Notes: generated by a model not told the origin, from the sequence alone. A stretch of 9,881 nucleotides of DNA from Desulfobacterales bacterium (GCA_020345785.1 CP070771.1:790297-800177); one strand, 5' to 3'. Shown: positions 1-7,842, counted from the first letter of the stretch. Made by a program: numbers and translations.

Positions 1-1015
1 CACTGGTGCCTTGGCCGCTGCTTCTGGCATTGACAACGCCGCCACCGCCGCCGCCCTGGCCAGCGCTCTGGCCGGCGCCGCCGGATGGGTCGCCGCGTCG
101 ACCTCCGCCGCCAGCGGTGCCTGCGGCACCCAGCGGGGCAGCACCGGTCTGAGAGGGTCTTTCGCTGTTGACCTCGATCAGAGGCCTTGTCAGTTTCTGG
201 CGCAGACTTTTGATATTAAAAATGGTTTTATAGACATTGGCACTGCGGACGCCGGCGTGCGCCGACTCCGGCCGATTTATCAGGGCTGAAACTTTTTGAA
301 TTATTTCCTGCATGTTGTCCGGACTCAGGTCATTTAAGGCGGCCAACATGGTCAGATTGGGATCGGGTTGTTGAGACTCATTTAAAATCGGCATTACAGA
401 GCGTTTGCCGGCGACTGTGTCGAATTCAATGGGAACGTCGTCTGAGACCGCTTTTTTGTACCGGGAGATAATCCGCAGGCAAATCTTCATTCTTTCCAGT
501 TCGTTTTCGGACGACCCCGGAATTTTAAGGAAAATAGTTTCGATACCCTGGCTTGAAAGCACTTCAAAGGCTTTAATCAGTCGCCCCTCTATATGTTTAA
601 GCCGAATTCCCTTGCGCTTGATGAGGGCAGCAGTGGCAGAGACATCCACATTCAAATCACCGAAGCGAATGACATAATCGGCCTTCGAAGACACTTTGGC
701 GCCCTGGGAACCGCGGTATAGTATTTTGACCAGGCCGTCGTGGTTGGGCATCTGGTTGAGGTCGTGCAGGATATTGACGAGTTGTTTGAAGGTGTCTTTC
801 TCCGCTTTTACGCCTTCCCAGTAGTGCGCGTCGCGAAACGAGGCGTTGAGCAGGTAGACCAGATCAACTAAAAGGATACGCCATTGATCCTTTTTTTCCA
901 CCGATGGGAGATCCGCACCCCTTTGCCTGGCGGTTTTCCGGGCGGCCGGAGCGGTCCCCTGGTTGGACCCCAATCCGTCCAGTTCTTTAAGAAGTTGATC
1001 AGCTGAATCGTTCAT
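1..1015 (-). CDS. Unrecognised hydrophilic protein with Gly-rich C-terminal tail (partial, runs off left edge)
   Basis: An open frame runs from an ATG at 1013-1015 to the left window edge without a stop: 338 complete codons, with the C-terminus missing. It begins MNDSADQLLKELDG. An in-frame TAG at 1037-1039 rules out a start much further upstream. The Shine-Dalgarno sequence is weak (AGGATGG, about 12 nt before the ATG). Residues 1-40 are polar and low in complexity. Residues 40-285 look like a folded mixed alpha/beta protein without membrane segments or signal peptide. From about residue 289 the sequence becomes a Gly/Ala/Ser-rich tail with a run of six glycines and a local rise in GC, typical of a flexible linker or disordered end. 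I do not recognise the family and assign no function. A sigma70-like promoter at 1168-1196 faces this gene and implies a leader of about 145 nt. That the frame is a real gene is well supported by its length and composition; its function is unknown. Confidence 0.8.
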   Translation of the reverse strand, partial: MNDSADQLLKELDGLGSNQGTAPAARKTARQRGADLPSVEKKDQWRILLVDLVYLLNASFRDAHYWEGVKAEKDTFKQLVNILHDLNQMPNHDGLVKILYRGSQGAKVSSKADYVIRFGDLNVDVSATAALIKRKGIRLKHIEGRLIKAFEVLSSQGIETIFLKIPGSSENELERMKICLRIISRYKKAVSDDVPIEFDTVAGKRSVMPILNESQQPDPNLTMLAALNDLSPDNMQEIIQKVSALINRPESAHAGVRSANVYKTIFNIKSLRQKLTRPLIEVNSERPSQTGAAPLGAAGTAGGGGRRGDPSGGAGQSAGQGGGGGGVVNARSSGQGTS

Positions 1016-1167
1016 CCCGATTTCAATCCATCCTGTCTATTGCCGGAATTCAATTCGGATTTTTGTACCACCGCTTCAGACGTCACCACCCCAAAGGCCG
1101 CTTTAGTCGCCGACAGCAATTTTGTCCTTCAATCACAGTGGCTTTTGAAACCATCATGGCTACTATA

Positions 1168-1196
1168 AGCATAATTGAATCTGGTGTTAGTGTCAA
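1168..1196 (-). promoter_or_regulatory. Sigma70-type promoter for the leftmost gene
   Basis: On the minus strand there is a perfect -35 TTGACA (1191-1196), a 17-bp spacer and a -10 TATGCT (1168-1173, 4 of 6 consensus bases). The predicted transcription start is near 1161, which leaves a leader of about 145 nt before the ATG at 1015. The leader holds a short possible upstream frame starting MMVSKATVIEG that ends well before the gene. No riboswitch fold is evident. The call rests on consensus match and orientation only. Confidence 0.55.
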
Positions 1197-1332
1197 TCAC
1201 ACAGGATAAAAACTGCTTAGGAAGTTAGCCTAAATGCCTTTAAACAAAGTGGTTTAGGAGGCATGTTGCTCTTAGCTTTAGAATCGGCAATGGTTTCATG
1301 TAGTTGGCATATGGTATCTACCAGTGGGTAAG

Positions 1333-1448
1333 GGGTTGCGGGTTGCGAGTTACGAGTTGCGGGTTGGGTGTTGCGGGTTGGCTGTTACAATTTGCGGGGT
1401 AGAGACGGCGCACGGTATAAGGTATAAGGTTTAGGGTGTAAGGTTTTT
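1333..1448. repeat. Two heptanucleotide tandem arrays
   Basis: 1333-1395 is nine consecutive 7-nt units (GGGTTGC, GGGTTGC, GAGTTAC, GAGTTGC, GGGTTGG, GTGTTGC, GGGTTGG, CTGTTAC, AATTTGC). The phase is exact although units diverge in sequence. After 18 bp a second array with a different unit follows at 1414-1448: GGTATAA, GGTATAA, GGTTTAG, GGTGTAA, GGTTTTT. The second array is only a few bases from the 93-bp two-stem repeat. Neither array is translated in a credible gene. Confidence 0.85.
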
Positions 1449-1455
1449 CGTTTGC

Positions 1456-1548
1456 ATCGTCCCGGTTAAACAACGGACAAAAAGGTTTAACCCCGGTTAA
1501 ATAGGCTTCGCATTTAACTGGGCAAGCGGGATAAATTTAGATCGTTTA
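1456..1548 (+). repeat. 93-bp two-stem repeat module, copy 1
   Basis: This segment matches 9433-9525 at 91 of 93 positions (differences at 1464 and 1539) in direct orientation, 7,977 bp apart. It contains two adjacent inverted repeats: GGTTAAAC (1464-1471) with GTTTAACC (1485-1492), and CCCGGTTAAAT (1492-1502) with ATTTAACTGGG (1512-1522, one G-T pair). The loops are 13 and 9 nt. An alternative nested fold is possible because all four arms share the GTTAAA/TTTAAC core. It has no coding potential and no transposase is nearby. It resembles an intergenic palindromic repeat family; I do not recognise a named one. Confidence 0.85.
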
Positions 1549-1643
1549 GATGGTTGAGAGTTGCCGGCTTCTGCTTTTGACTGAATTTATTGAATAAATT
1601 ATATCAACCAATCAACTTAATCATCTAATCAACCTTATACTAA

Positions 1644-1790
1644 GAGCTATGAGCTATGAACTTTTTTCCACCTTCTTACCTTCTCAACCTCTCACTTTCC
1701 CACCTTCTTATATCTTTCTCTGTCCGGTGCCTTGCGCCGTGTGCCGTGCGCCTCTCCCATCACCTTCCCAGCCTCCTGCTTTCCGCCTTC
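1644..1790. repeat. Heptad-phased, pyrimidine-rich array, copy 1
   Basis: The array begins with GAGCTAT twice (1644-1657) and continues as C/T-rich 7-nt units such as CTTCTTA, CCTTCTC, AACCTCT and CCACCTT, then CCGTG-containing units. 1697-1741 matches 9722-9765 with one substitution and one 1-nt indel. The array runs to the 3' end of dapB. It is non-coding. Confidence 0.75.
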
Positions 1791-1795
1791 CGAAT

Positions 1796-2626
1796 TCAAA
1801 CGCCTTTCAAAACGTCGATCATGGTAAAAATTTTGCCTCGAGCGCCTGCTTTTACTTTCTCGGAAAGAAATGAAAGGGCATCCAGTGTCCCCCGGGCATA
1901 GACTTCGCGGCCGTTGACGTTGTGGGTGAATTCAAACCGCACGGTTTTATCTTCGGAAACGAGCGCGTAGGTGTGCCAGCCATGACCGGCAAGATGCGCC
2001 TCGGGAATTCCCAGCTGCTCTTTTTGGGTTTCGGGATCCCGCATTTTGATGATCTCATCTTCGGAAAAAGGCACACCCAACCGGTTGAAATAACTGACCA
2101 TGGCTTTGGCCGTTCCGCTGGTGTCGGCTTTACCCTTTTGATGGCTTTCTTTGATCTGGAGGGTGTAGCCCTTGAATAAACCCGGAAACGTTTCGGCCGC
2201 ATATTCCATCATGGCCTGAAATCCGACTATCTGCTTGGCCATGTTGGGTGCAACGACGGCTGCAATCGATGATGATAACACGGTTTCTTCAAGCTTTTTG
2301 CGGTCCCCGCCGGTTGTTCCCATCACAAACGGCAGCTCGGCGTCACAATAAAATTCGACATTGGGATTGACCGCCGAGGGATGGGTGAAGTCCACGCTCA
2401 GAAATCGGCCGCAGTTTTTCTTAATTTCACCGATTTTAGACGTTTTTTCTTCCGGCCCGATGAGCTCCAGGGAGACGGGTCCAATAGCGCATTCGGATTC
2501 CGTTATCTCCGGGCCGGTCAATGAATATGGAAGCAATTCAAATCGCGGGTCTTCCTGGATGTGCCGGGCCACTAGCCGGGCCACGTTTCCCGGCAGACCG
2601 TTGACCATGACGTTGATGGGATTCAT
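1796..2626 (-). CDS. dapB: 4-hydroxy-tetrahydrodipicolinate reductase, plant-like DapB
   Basis: The product (276 aa) is a DapB, which reduces hydroxy-tetrahydrodipicolinate to tetrahydrodipicolinate with NAD(P)H in the cytoplasm, on the route to meso-diaminopimelate and lysine. The N-terminal Rossmann part begins with a nucleotide-binding loop (VNGLPGNVA, residues 8-16) in which the last glycine of GxxGxxG is alanine. GTTGGD lies at 103-108. The catalytic block ESHQKGKADTSGTAKA starts at 160, with H162 and K166 at the places of E. coli DapB H159 and K163 and SGT for substrate phosphates. HLAGHGWH (211-218) and EFTHNVNGR (232-240) follow. Wording and length are closer to plant chloroplast DapB than to the E. 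coli type. The ATG at 2624-2626 follows a strong Shine-Dalgarno GGAGGA about 5 nt upstream. No other dap gene adjoins it. The family call is firm; cofactor preference cannot be read from sequence. Confidence 0.93.
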   Translation of the reverse strand: MNPINVMVNGLPGNVARLVARHIQEDPRFELLPYSLTGPEITESECAIGPVSLELIGPEEKTSKIGEIKKNCGRFLSVDFTHPSAVNPNVEFYCDAELPFVMGTTGGDRKKLEETVLSSSIAAVVAPNMAKQIVGFQAMMEYAAETFPGLFKGYTLQIKESHQKGKADTSGTAKAMVSYFNRLGVPFSEDEIIKMRDPETQKEQLGIPEAHLAGHGWHTYALVSEDKTVRFEFTHNVNGREVYARGTLDALSFLSEKVKAGARGKIFTMIDVLKGV

Positions 2627-2663
2627 GTCGTTCCTCCGAATTTAGTAGTTAGCATTCCTGCAT

Positions 2664-2690
2664 ATAATATCATTGGACTAGATTAGACAA
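2664..2690 (-). promoter_or_regulatory. Candidate promoter for dapB
   Basis: On the minus strand, TTGTCT (2685-2690), a 15-bp spacer and TATTAT (2664-2669, 5 of 6 consensus bases) lie about 40 bp upstream of the dapB ATG. The spacer is shorter than ideal and the -35 is a 4 of 6 match, so this is tentative. Confidence 0.3.
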
Positions 2691-2699
2691 AGCAGAATT

Positions 2700-2794
2700 A
2701 AATCACAAATCACAAAATTCAAATCACAAACAATATCCAATGACCAAAAAAGCAAATACCTGGTTTCGGTCATTGGCGTTTCGAAATTTGAATT
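2700..2794. repeat. Imperfect fold-back repeat with heptad-phased left arm
   Basis: 2716-2745 and 2768-2794 form an imperfect inverted repeat. It includes a perfect 9-bp inner pair, CCAATGACC (2737-2745) with GGTCATTGG (2768-2776), and an outer AATTCAAAT/ATTTGAATT pair. The loop is 22 nt. The left arm is preceded by and overlaps 7-nt units: AAATCAC, AAATCAC, AAAATTC, AAATCAC, AAACAAT (2700-2734). No T-run follows on either strand at a distance expected of an intrinsic terminator. It sits between the 3' end of the nucleotidyltransferase/kinase gene and the dapB promoter region. It looks like a small dispersed fold-back element. Confidence 0.7.
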
Positions 2795-2887
2795 TATTTG
2801 GAATTAGGTGCTTGAGTTTTGTTTTTTTCCGCTAAAAGCACCGGCAACAATTCTAAGGCACAAACAATATAAGTCTGGGCGCGGAAG

Positions 2888-4591
2888 CTAAACTATCCTT
2901 AATTGGCGGCAGGCGTCCTTGACGACCTCGCTCAACCTCGGAAATTCATTGTGGCCCTTCGCCTTGAGATTTGATCTGAGGGTTCTTACTGCTGCCGGTA
3001 TATATTCTGCGAATTGCTTTTTACCTTTGACCCGGCTCAAATGGGCGAAGGCGCCGAGGATCTGCAGATTGCGGGTCAAGGTACAATAATGATAGCAGTC
3101 CCGGAATTGATCGGGATCCACCGACACAAGCGCTGACAGCATCTCCAGACTGTAGTCCACCAGCCGGCTTTGGATGGACCGTGGTAAATCCACGTATGGA
3201 TCGATCAGCAAGGAGGCCAAATCATATTGAATCGGGCCGATGCGCCCCCCCTGGAAGTCGATAAAATAAATCCGGCCATCTTTGACCATGATGTTGCGGG
3301 ATTGCATATCCCGATGCATAAATCCGCAGTGGGGATGCTGCAGCGTTTTGTCGGCCAGCGATGTAAATTCCGCCGCCAGATCTTCGAACCGTATATCGAA
3401 GCCGACGTAGGCGGCGAGAAAAGCTTCCTGGAAATATCGGCATTCTCTTTCAAGGATCAGCTCCCGATCATAGTCGGTAGTCTGATATGTCCAGCGCCGG
3501 TCAAAATTGGCGGCACCCCGCCGGGAAAGCTGTATTATTTGAACAATGACGGATTCATACAGACGGATCAGCTGTGATGTATCAGTGGTTGATTGAACCA
3601 TCTGCTGCAGGTGAATATCTCCTAAATCCTCCAGGAAAACCAGGCCGCTGAATGTATCATAAAAATGAATTCGCGGCACCGGCACTCCCTGACGGTAAAG
3701 ATGCCGTCCCAGATCTACAAATGCATCGACTTCAGAGGTCATCCGGGTTTCTCGGATGCCGTGGTCGACCATAATCAGGGAGCCCCGGTCGGATTTCAAC
3801 CGGTACCATTGCCTCTGCGAGCCGTCGCCTTTGAGCTTCACCGAGTCGACCTGTCGGCGGCAGGGGGCGGCAAAGGCCTGTTCAAAGGCCTGCGGCACAG
3901 CCTTATTAATTGCTGCCTGCCGGTAGCGTTCGGGAGATCCGATATCCTGCCAGCAGTCATTGGAGACCATGAACGCCCTGAGCTTTCTGCCGTCTGCCAG
4001 CATCTGCCTGAACGCATCAATACTGCTGTATGGCGTGTTCGGCGGGATAAAATCCAAAACTTCCGGTTCCAGCACTTGAATACCGGTAAATGTGAGCAAA
4101 CCGCCTGACGCCTGATCGCGATCCCGGGTGGGGCTTTGAAATCCTGTGATCCTTTGATTTTGTTCTACGGCGACACTATTAAAAGCGGGATTGTCGCAGA
4201 GAACCAGCGTGGCGGCGGGTTGATGGCGGCAATGTGCGCGGTAGATTTCGGCCAGATCAACCTCTGCAATGATGTCGGCATTGATGACCATAAAAGGTGC
4301 ATCGTCCCAGAAATCAGCCACGTTTTTGATCGCGCCGCCGGTGCCCAGGATTTGCGGTTCATGGCGCGTCGTGACCTCGATGCCGTATTGCCGGGAAGCA
4401 ATATACGTCTCGATTTGATGATGCAGGTGATGGGTATTGATGATCACGGCCCGGCAGCCGGCTTTTTGAAGTCTTTCGATGGTCACATCCAGCAACGGGC
4501 GGCCGGCGATGGAAAACAACGCTTTAGGGGTGTGATCGGTGAAGGGCCGCAAACGAGTGCCGTAGCCGGCGGCCAGTATCATTGCTTTCAT
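2888..4591 (-). CDS. Fused sugar-1-phosphate nucleotidyltransferase and anomeric sugar kinase (MurU-AmgK-like)
   Basis: The 567-residue product has two domains. Residues 1-235 are a nucleotidyltransferase with LAAGYGTRLRPFTDHTPK (6-23), LGTGGAIKN (82-90), metal-site NAD (104-106) and DIGSPERYRQA (216-226), as in MurU (N-acetylmuramate-1-phosphate uridylyltransferase). Residues 250-560 are an aminoglycoside-phosphotransferase-like kinase with HRDMQSRN (426-433, catalytic D428) and IDFQGGRIGPIQYDLASLL (444-462); DFQ replaces the usual DFD/DFG, as in AmgK. In Pseudomonas, separate AmgK and MurU enzymes turn salvaged MurNAc into UDP-MurNAc, bypassing the fosfomycin-sensitive MurA step. Here one chain could do both, though the substrates are inferred; another hexose-1-phosphate is possible. 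No membrane segment or signal is seen. The ATG at 4589-4591 opens directly on the domain, but no Shine-Dalgarno is visible and a heptamer array starts 9 nt upstream. The gene is flanked by repeats, not by other recycling genes. Confidence 0.88.
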   Translation of the reverse strand: MKAMILAAGYGTRLRPFTDHTPKALFSIAGRPLLDVTIERLQKAGCRAVIINTHHLHHQIETYIASRQYGIEVTTRHEPQILGTGGAIKNVADFWDDAPFMVINADIIAEVDLAEIYRAHCRHQPAATLVLCDNPAFNSVAVEQNQRITGFQSPTRDRDQASGGLLTFTGIQVLEPEVLDFIPPNTPYSSIDAFRQMLADGRKLRAFMVSNDCWQDIGSPERYRQAAINKAVPQAFEQAFAAPCRRQVDSVKLKGDGSQRQWYRLKSDRGSLIMVDHGIRETRMTSEVDAFVDLGRHLYRQGVPVPRIHFYDTFSGLVFLEDLGDIHLQQMVQSTTDTSQLIRLYESVIVQIIQLSRRGAANFDRRWTYQTTDYDRELILERECRYFQEAFLAAYVGFDIRFEDLAAEFTSLADKTLQHPHCGFMHRDMQSRNIMVKDGRIYFIDFQGGRIGPIQYDLASLLIDPYVDLPRSIQSRLVDYSLEMLSALVSVDPDQFRDCYHYCTLTRNLQILGAFAHLSRVKGKKQFAEYIPAAVRTLRSNLKAKGHNEFPRLSEVVKDACRQLRIV

Positions 4592-4599
4592 AGCTTAAC

Positions 4600-4672
4600 G
4601 GTTCAGAGGTTCAGGGTTCAGAGGTTCAGGGTTCAGAGGTTCAGGGTTCAAGGTTCAGGGTTCAGGGTTCAA
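4600..4672. repeat. GGTTCAG heptamer / 15-mer tandem array
   Basis: Three perfect copies of the 15-mer GGTTCAGAGGTTCAG (4600-4644) are followed by four exact-phase 7-nt units, GGTTCAA, GGTTCAG, GGTTCAG, GGTTCAA (4645-4672). The array begins 9 bases from the start codon of the minus-strand gene that ends at 4591, so it would lie in that gene's leader or promoter. Perfect adjacent units suggest recent slippage. Confidence 0.92.
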
Positions 4673-4724
4673 TCCAGCCGCTGGCAGCCGAAAGTTGCCA
4701 GTCTGATCTGAAAGAGAAATTAAT

Positions 4725-4983
<259 letters not shown>

Positions 4984-5023
4984 AAATTGTTTTTGTTCCA
5001 ACTTTGTAAAGTTTCATGCGAGA

Positions 5024-5165
5024 GGTTCAAAGGTTCAAGGTTCATAAGTTGAGGGTTTAGATGTATAAATGTTCAGAGGTTGAGAGGCCGGATTAAAGAG
5101 ATTCATGGGTCAGGCAGGTGGTGGTCGCTGATTTCTCAACCCGTGAACCTCTGAACCTTTGAACC
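5024..5165. repeat. Inverted repeat pair of GGTTCAAAGGTTCA next to the plsB stop
   Basis: GGTTCAAAGGTTCA (5024-5037) is the exact reverse complement of TGAACCTTTGAACC (5152-5165), 114 bp apart. Both lie within looser heptad arrays of GGTTCAA/GGTTCAG type. The right arm is the inverse of the array at 4600-4672, so the GTTCA family brackets the whole island. The right arm ends 14 bp from the plsB stop codon. As a transcript it could fold into a long-loop stem, but there is no T-run for termination. Confidence 0.75.
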
Positions 5166-5179
5166 CTGACCCTTTATAT

Positions 5180-7819
5180 TTACGGCTGCATAAGCTTCAA
5201 CGCTTTTTGGATGGCGTCCGCGTAATATTCGATTTTATCCGAGTCCTCGGACCCTTTTATTCCTTTACTGGTGAAAAATTCAACGGCATTCTGATAGCTG
5301 ACTTTGGACAGCGCTTCCTTGCGCTCGATTTCTTTGCGTTTATACATGCGATTGCCCCGGGCGCCGATTTTCTTGAGACGATCTTTGGCTTTGACCGAGT
5401 TTTGCGGATTGCGCATGTAGTAGTTGATGACGATCCAATACGACTCCAGAAAAGTTTTAAGAAAAAGGGAAAAAAGGTTCAGCTGGCGCAAACAGGCCGG
5501 GGTAATATCATAGGTGTCGGGCAAAGTCGGGTGCGGCAGCACAATTCCATTGTCAATGAAGGCCTTGATACTTTTTCTCACATAATACCCCGGCTCGCTG
5601 TCAACATCGTAGGCGAATTCATACCCGAAGAAATCCTGCCAGAAGGCATAGCCGGAGCGCAAATCGGATGCCGAAAACCGAAAGGAATTTTGTTCCAGGA
5701 TGGTCATGGCTGTATAGGCGGCCGGAATGAAAAAGGCGATACAGGTGTTTTTATAGTATTCCAGGTAAAGCCGCCTATTTTCATTGATGCTGAATTGGGT
5801 TTCAACGCTTTTGTCCTCGTTGCTTTTGGCGATCGGCTCGATGAATTTTCGCTGGCAGTAAATATCGATTACCTGCTGGAAAGTTCGTTCATAATCTGAA
5901 ACAAGTGTGTCGGCAAGTTTGGCCTTCTGGGTCGTCAGATATCTGCGATAGATGTCAAAAACTGACTGCAACTCGCTGATGGAAAATGTGTCTCTGGAAG
6001 TATTGAGAATGGCACCGGCCACGATGGCATAAGGTGTCGCGACCGCAACCCGATTGATGGCGTTTATGATACGATAACCCAGGTTGCGGACCAGCGCATT
6101 TACTTCTTTGGATTTCATTTCCGCCAGTGGGCGATCATGGCGGCTTAACAGCTGGTTCATGGATATGGGTTCATGGAATTGAATGTAAATTTTGCCGTAG
6201 CGCTTTTTGAGAAATTTGCGGGCCTGAATCACCTGCAGAAGGTTTTCGTCTTCTTTCTGACCGCCGCCGAGTTCGTGCAGATAAGACTTTTCCTCTATGA
6301 TTCTGTCATAGCCGATATAGATCGGTACGATAATCATATCATCACAGGCCCCGTCTTTATATGCGTTTACTAAAATAGAGAGCAGGCCCAGTTTCGGCAT
6401 CAGCAATTTTCCAGTGCGACTGCGGCCGCCTTCGATAAACTGCTCAATGTTGTAACCTTCCTCCAGCAATTTGTAGATATATTCGGCGAAAACCTTCGAA
6501 TATAAGACCGCTCCCCCGAATGACCGACGAAGAAAAAAAGCACCGCCGCTGCGAAACAGCGGCCCCATCGGCCAAAACGAAAGATTTTTCCCCGCTGCGA
6601 TATGAGGCACCGGCATGTTGTTTTGGTATAAAAGGTAATCCAAAATCAGATAATCGATGTGACTTTTGTGACATGGAATCAATACCAGCGGACCTTTGAG
6701 CGACATGGCTTTGACCTGGCTGAGAACTTCATAATTGATCGTTACCCCGTCGAACATGGTCCGGACAATCCATCCCACGATGACCGATGCAACCTTTATA
6801 AAGGCCGGCTTATAGTTGGCGGCAATTTCTTCCAGATACACATCGGCATCGCGATAAACATGCTGAATGGGGACCTCGCGGTTTTCGGCATAGGTTTTCA
6901 TAAATTGCTGCAGACGGTCTCTGGTCAGAATGCTTTCTTTCAATTCCTCTTTAGATTTGCGGACGGGGCCGGTAATGCTTTGACGGTGGCGATTAAGCTG
7001 AATCAGCAAATCCCGTCGCAGCACCAAAGCCTGATATTCGGTCGATCGTTGCCGGTATTTATCCGACTGCAAATAGCTTTTCAGGCTGACCGGCTCCGAC
7101 ACTTCCACAAAAACCTTGCCGGGATTTTTAAAAAGCGTAAACAGACGTCTGATCCTGCCGGGCTTGTCTTCAGGACCGAACACAATGTCCAACAGGGTAG
7201 GGTTTTCGCGTCGGGCGGTTCGGCTGAAAAATATCAGTTGGGGTATAAGATACAGCGGTCGATCAATGGTTTTTTGTATTTCAATCAGGTAATGAATGGG
7301 ATCGGTGTGGGCCTTGACAAACCTGCGATAGAAGCTCTTCTTTCCGATCAGAGGCAAAAAACCGCTGCGTCCGTCGATCAATTCCTGCTTGATATACCCT
7401 CGCGTATATGGATCAGGCAGGGCCTGGTAGCGGAAAAAAAAACCCAGCCGGGCCAGGAAAATTTTCAATAAACGCGATGCCGGTTGGCAGAGATATACTT
7501 TGTAGTCAAAGCCGATCTGAGGAAAAGGCAGATGTTGCTGCCGGTAGCGACTGTAGTAAAACAGGTATTCAAAATAGTTTTTAAATTTGGTCACAAATAT
7601 AATAATGGCATCTTTTTCCAGCTGCCGGATGGTTTCGAGCTGGGCTTTATCCACTTTGATGCCTGAGTAAAACAGTTTTAAAAGCAGGCTGGTGAAACGG
7701 CCGATGTCTTCGGGAAGCAGACAGGTATAGTGATCGTAGGATCCGCCCAGCAGCCGACTGAACCATCCGCCCGAAGTGCCGCCTTTGTCCGCCGGTTTTA
7801 TTTTTTTTTCTGTTGTCAT
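5180..7819 (-). CDS. plsB: Glycerol-3-phosphate O-acyltransferase
   Basis: The 879-residue product is a PlsB, the membrane-bound enzyme that acylates position 1 of sn-glycerol-3-phosphate from acyl-CoA or acyl-ACP, the committed step of phospholipid synthesis. The acyltransferase signature is complete: HKSHID (384-389, the H-x4-D motif), GGAFFLRR (425-432), FIEGGRSRTGK (461-471) and VPIYIGYD (498-505). Hydrophobic stretches at about 340-355 and 592-605 probably contact the inner membrane. The long N-terminal part and the C-terminal helical part match PlsB architecture; E. coli PlsB is about 807 residues, so this one is somewhat longer. The ATG at 7817-7819 has only a poor ribosome site (AGGGA, about 10 nt upstream), but no better start is seen. 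The gene ends at the repeat island without a visible terminator. A candidate promoter lies at 7843-7870. The identity is firm; acyl donor preference is not readable. Confidence 0.95.
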   Translation of the reverse strand: MTTEKKIKPADKGGTSGGWFSRLLGGSYDHYTCLLPEDIGRFTSLLLKLFYSGIKVDKAQLETIRQLEKDAIIIFVTKFKNYFEYLFYYSRYRQQHLPFPQIGFDYKVYLCQPASRLLKIFLARLGFFFRYQALPDPYTRGYIKQELIDGRSGFLPLIGKKSFYRRFVKAHTDPIHYLIEIQKTIDRPLYLIPQLIFFSRTARRENPTLLDIVFGPEDKPGRIRRLFTLFKNPGKVFVEVSEPVSLKSYLQSDKYRQRSTEYQALVLRRDLLIQLNRHRQSITGPVRKSKEELKESILTRDRLQQFMKTYAENREVPIQHVYRDADVYLEEIAANYKPAFIKVASVIVGWIVRTMFDGVTINYEVLSQVKAMSLKGPLVLIPCHKSHIDYLILDYLLYQNNMPVPHIAAGKNLSFWPMGPLFRSGGAFFLRRSFGGAVLYSKVFAEYIYKLLEEGYNIEQFIEGGRSRTGKLLMPKLGLLSILVNAYKDGACDDMIIVPIYIGYDRIIEEKSYLHELGGGQKEDENLLQVIQARKFLKKRYGKIYIQFHEPISMNQLLSRHDRPLAEMKSKEVNALVRNLGYRIINAINRVAVATPYAIVAGAILNTSRDTFSISELQSVFDIYRRYLTTQKAKLADTLVSDYERTFQQVIDIYCQRKFIEPIAKSNEDKSVETQFSINENRRLYLEYYKNTCIAFFIPAAYTAMTILEQNSFRFSASDLRSGYAFWQDFFGYEFAYDVDSEPGYYVRKSIKAFIDNGIVLPHPTLPDTYDITPACLRQLNLFSLFLKTFLESYWIVINYYMRNPQNSVKAKDRLKKIGARGNRMYKRKEIERKEALSKVSYQNAVEFFTSKGIKGSEDSDKIEYYADAIQKALKLMQP

Positions 7820-7842
7820 GGCTGGAGTCCCTAAGGAGTCTT

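Larger units (their letters stand above)
1016..1795. other. Non-coding region between the leftmost gene and dapB, rich in short repeats
   Basis: This stretch of 780 bp has no credible gene. The first 180 bp are the leader and promoter of the leftmost gene. 1200-1330 is unremarkable AT-rich sequence. From 1333 onward come heptamer arrays, the 93-bp two-stem repeat (1456-1548), an AT-rich stretch, and a pyrimidine-rich array that ends right at the dapB stop codon. Short plus-strand frames near 1650-1900 merely translate the repeat and then run antisense to dapB. No terminator hairpin with a T-run is visible after dapB. Confidence 0.75.

Noticed and set aside
11..289. A plus-strand Ala/Gly-rich frame at the left edge.
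   Set aside because: It is antisense to the Gly-rich tail of the minus-strand gene, whose frame is far longer (338 codons) and has a promoter.
1333..1448. The heptad arrays as a CRISPR-like array or an origin iteron cluster.
   Set aside because: Units are contiguous 7-mers without spacers, and no cas genes, DnaA boxes or replication genes are present.
1464..1522. GTTAAAC, GTTTAAC, GTTAAAT and ATTTAAC fit the integron attC core patterns GTTRRRY and RYYYAAC.
   Set aside because: The outer pair is in the wrong order and orientation for an attC site (GTTRRRY first), the total length is short, the two-box R/L arrangement is absent, and no integrase or cassette is seen. The match follows from the palindromic core.
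4681..4701. The CTGGCA/TGCCAG hairpin as a terminator.
   Set aside because: There is no T-run on either strand after the stem, and the stem is only 6 bp.
3665..4711. Long plus-strand frames (147 and 191 codons) opposite the nucleotidyltransferase/kinase gene.
   Set aside because: They are antisense shadows of a gene with clear catalytic motifs; the second even runs into the GGTTCAG array.
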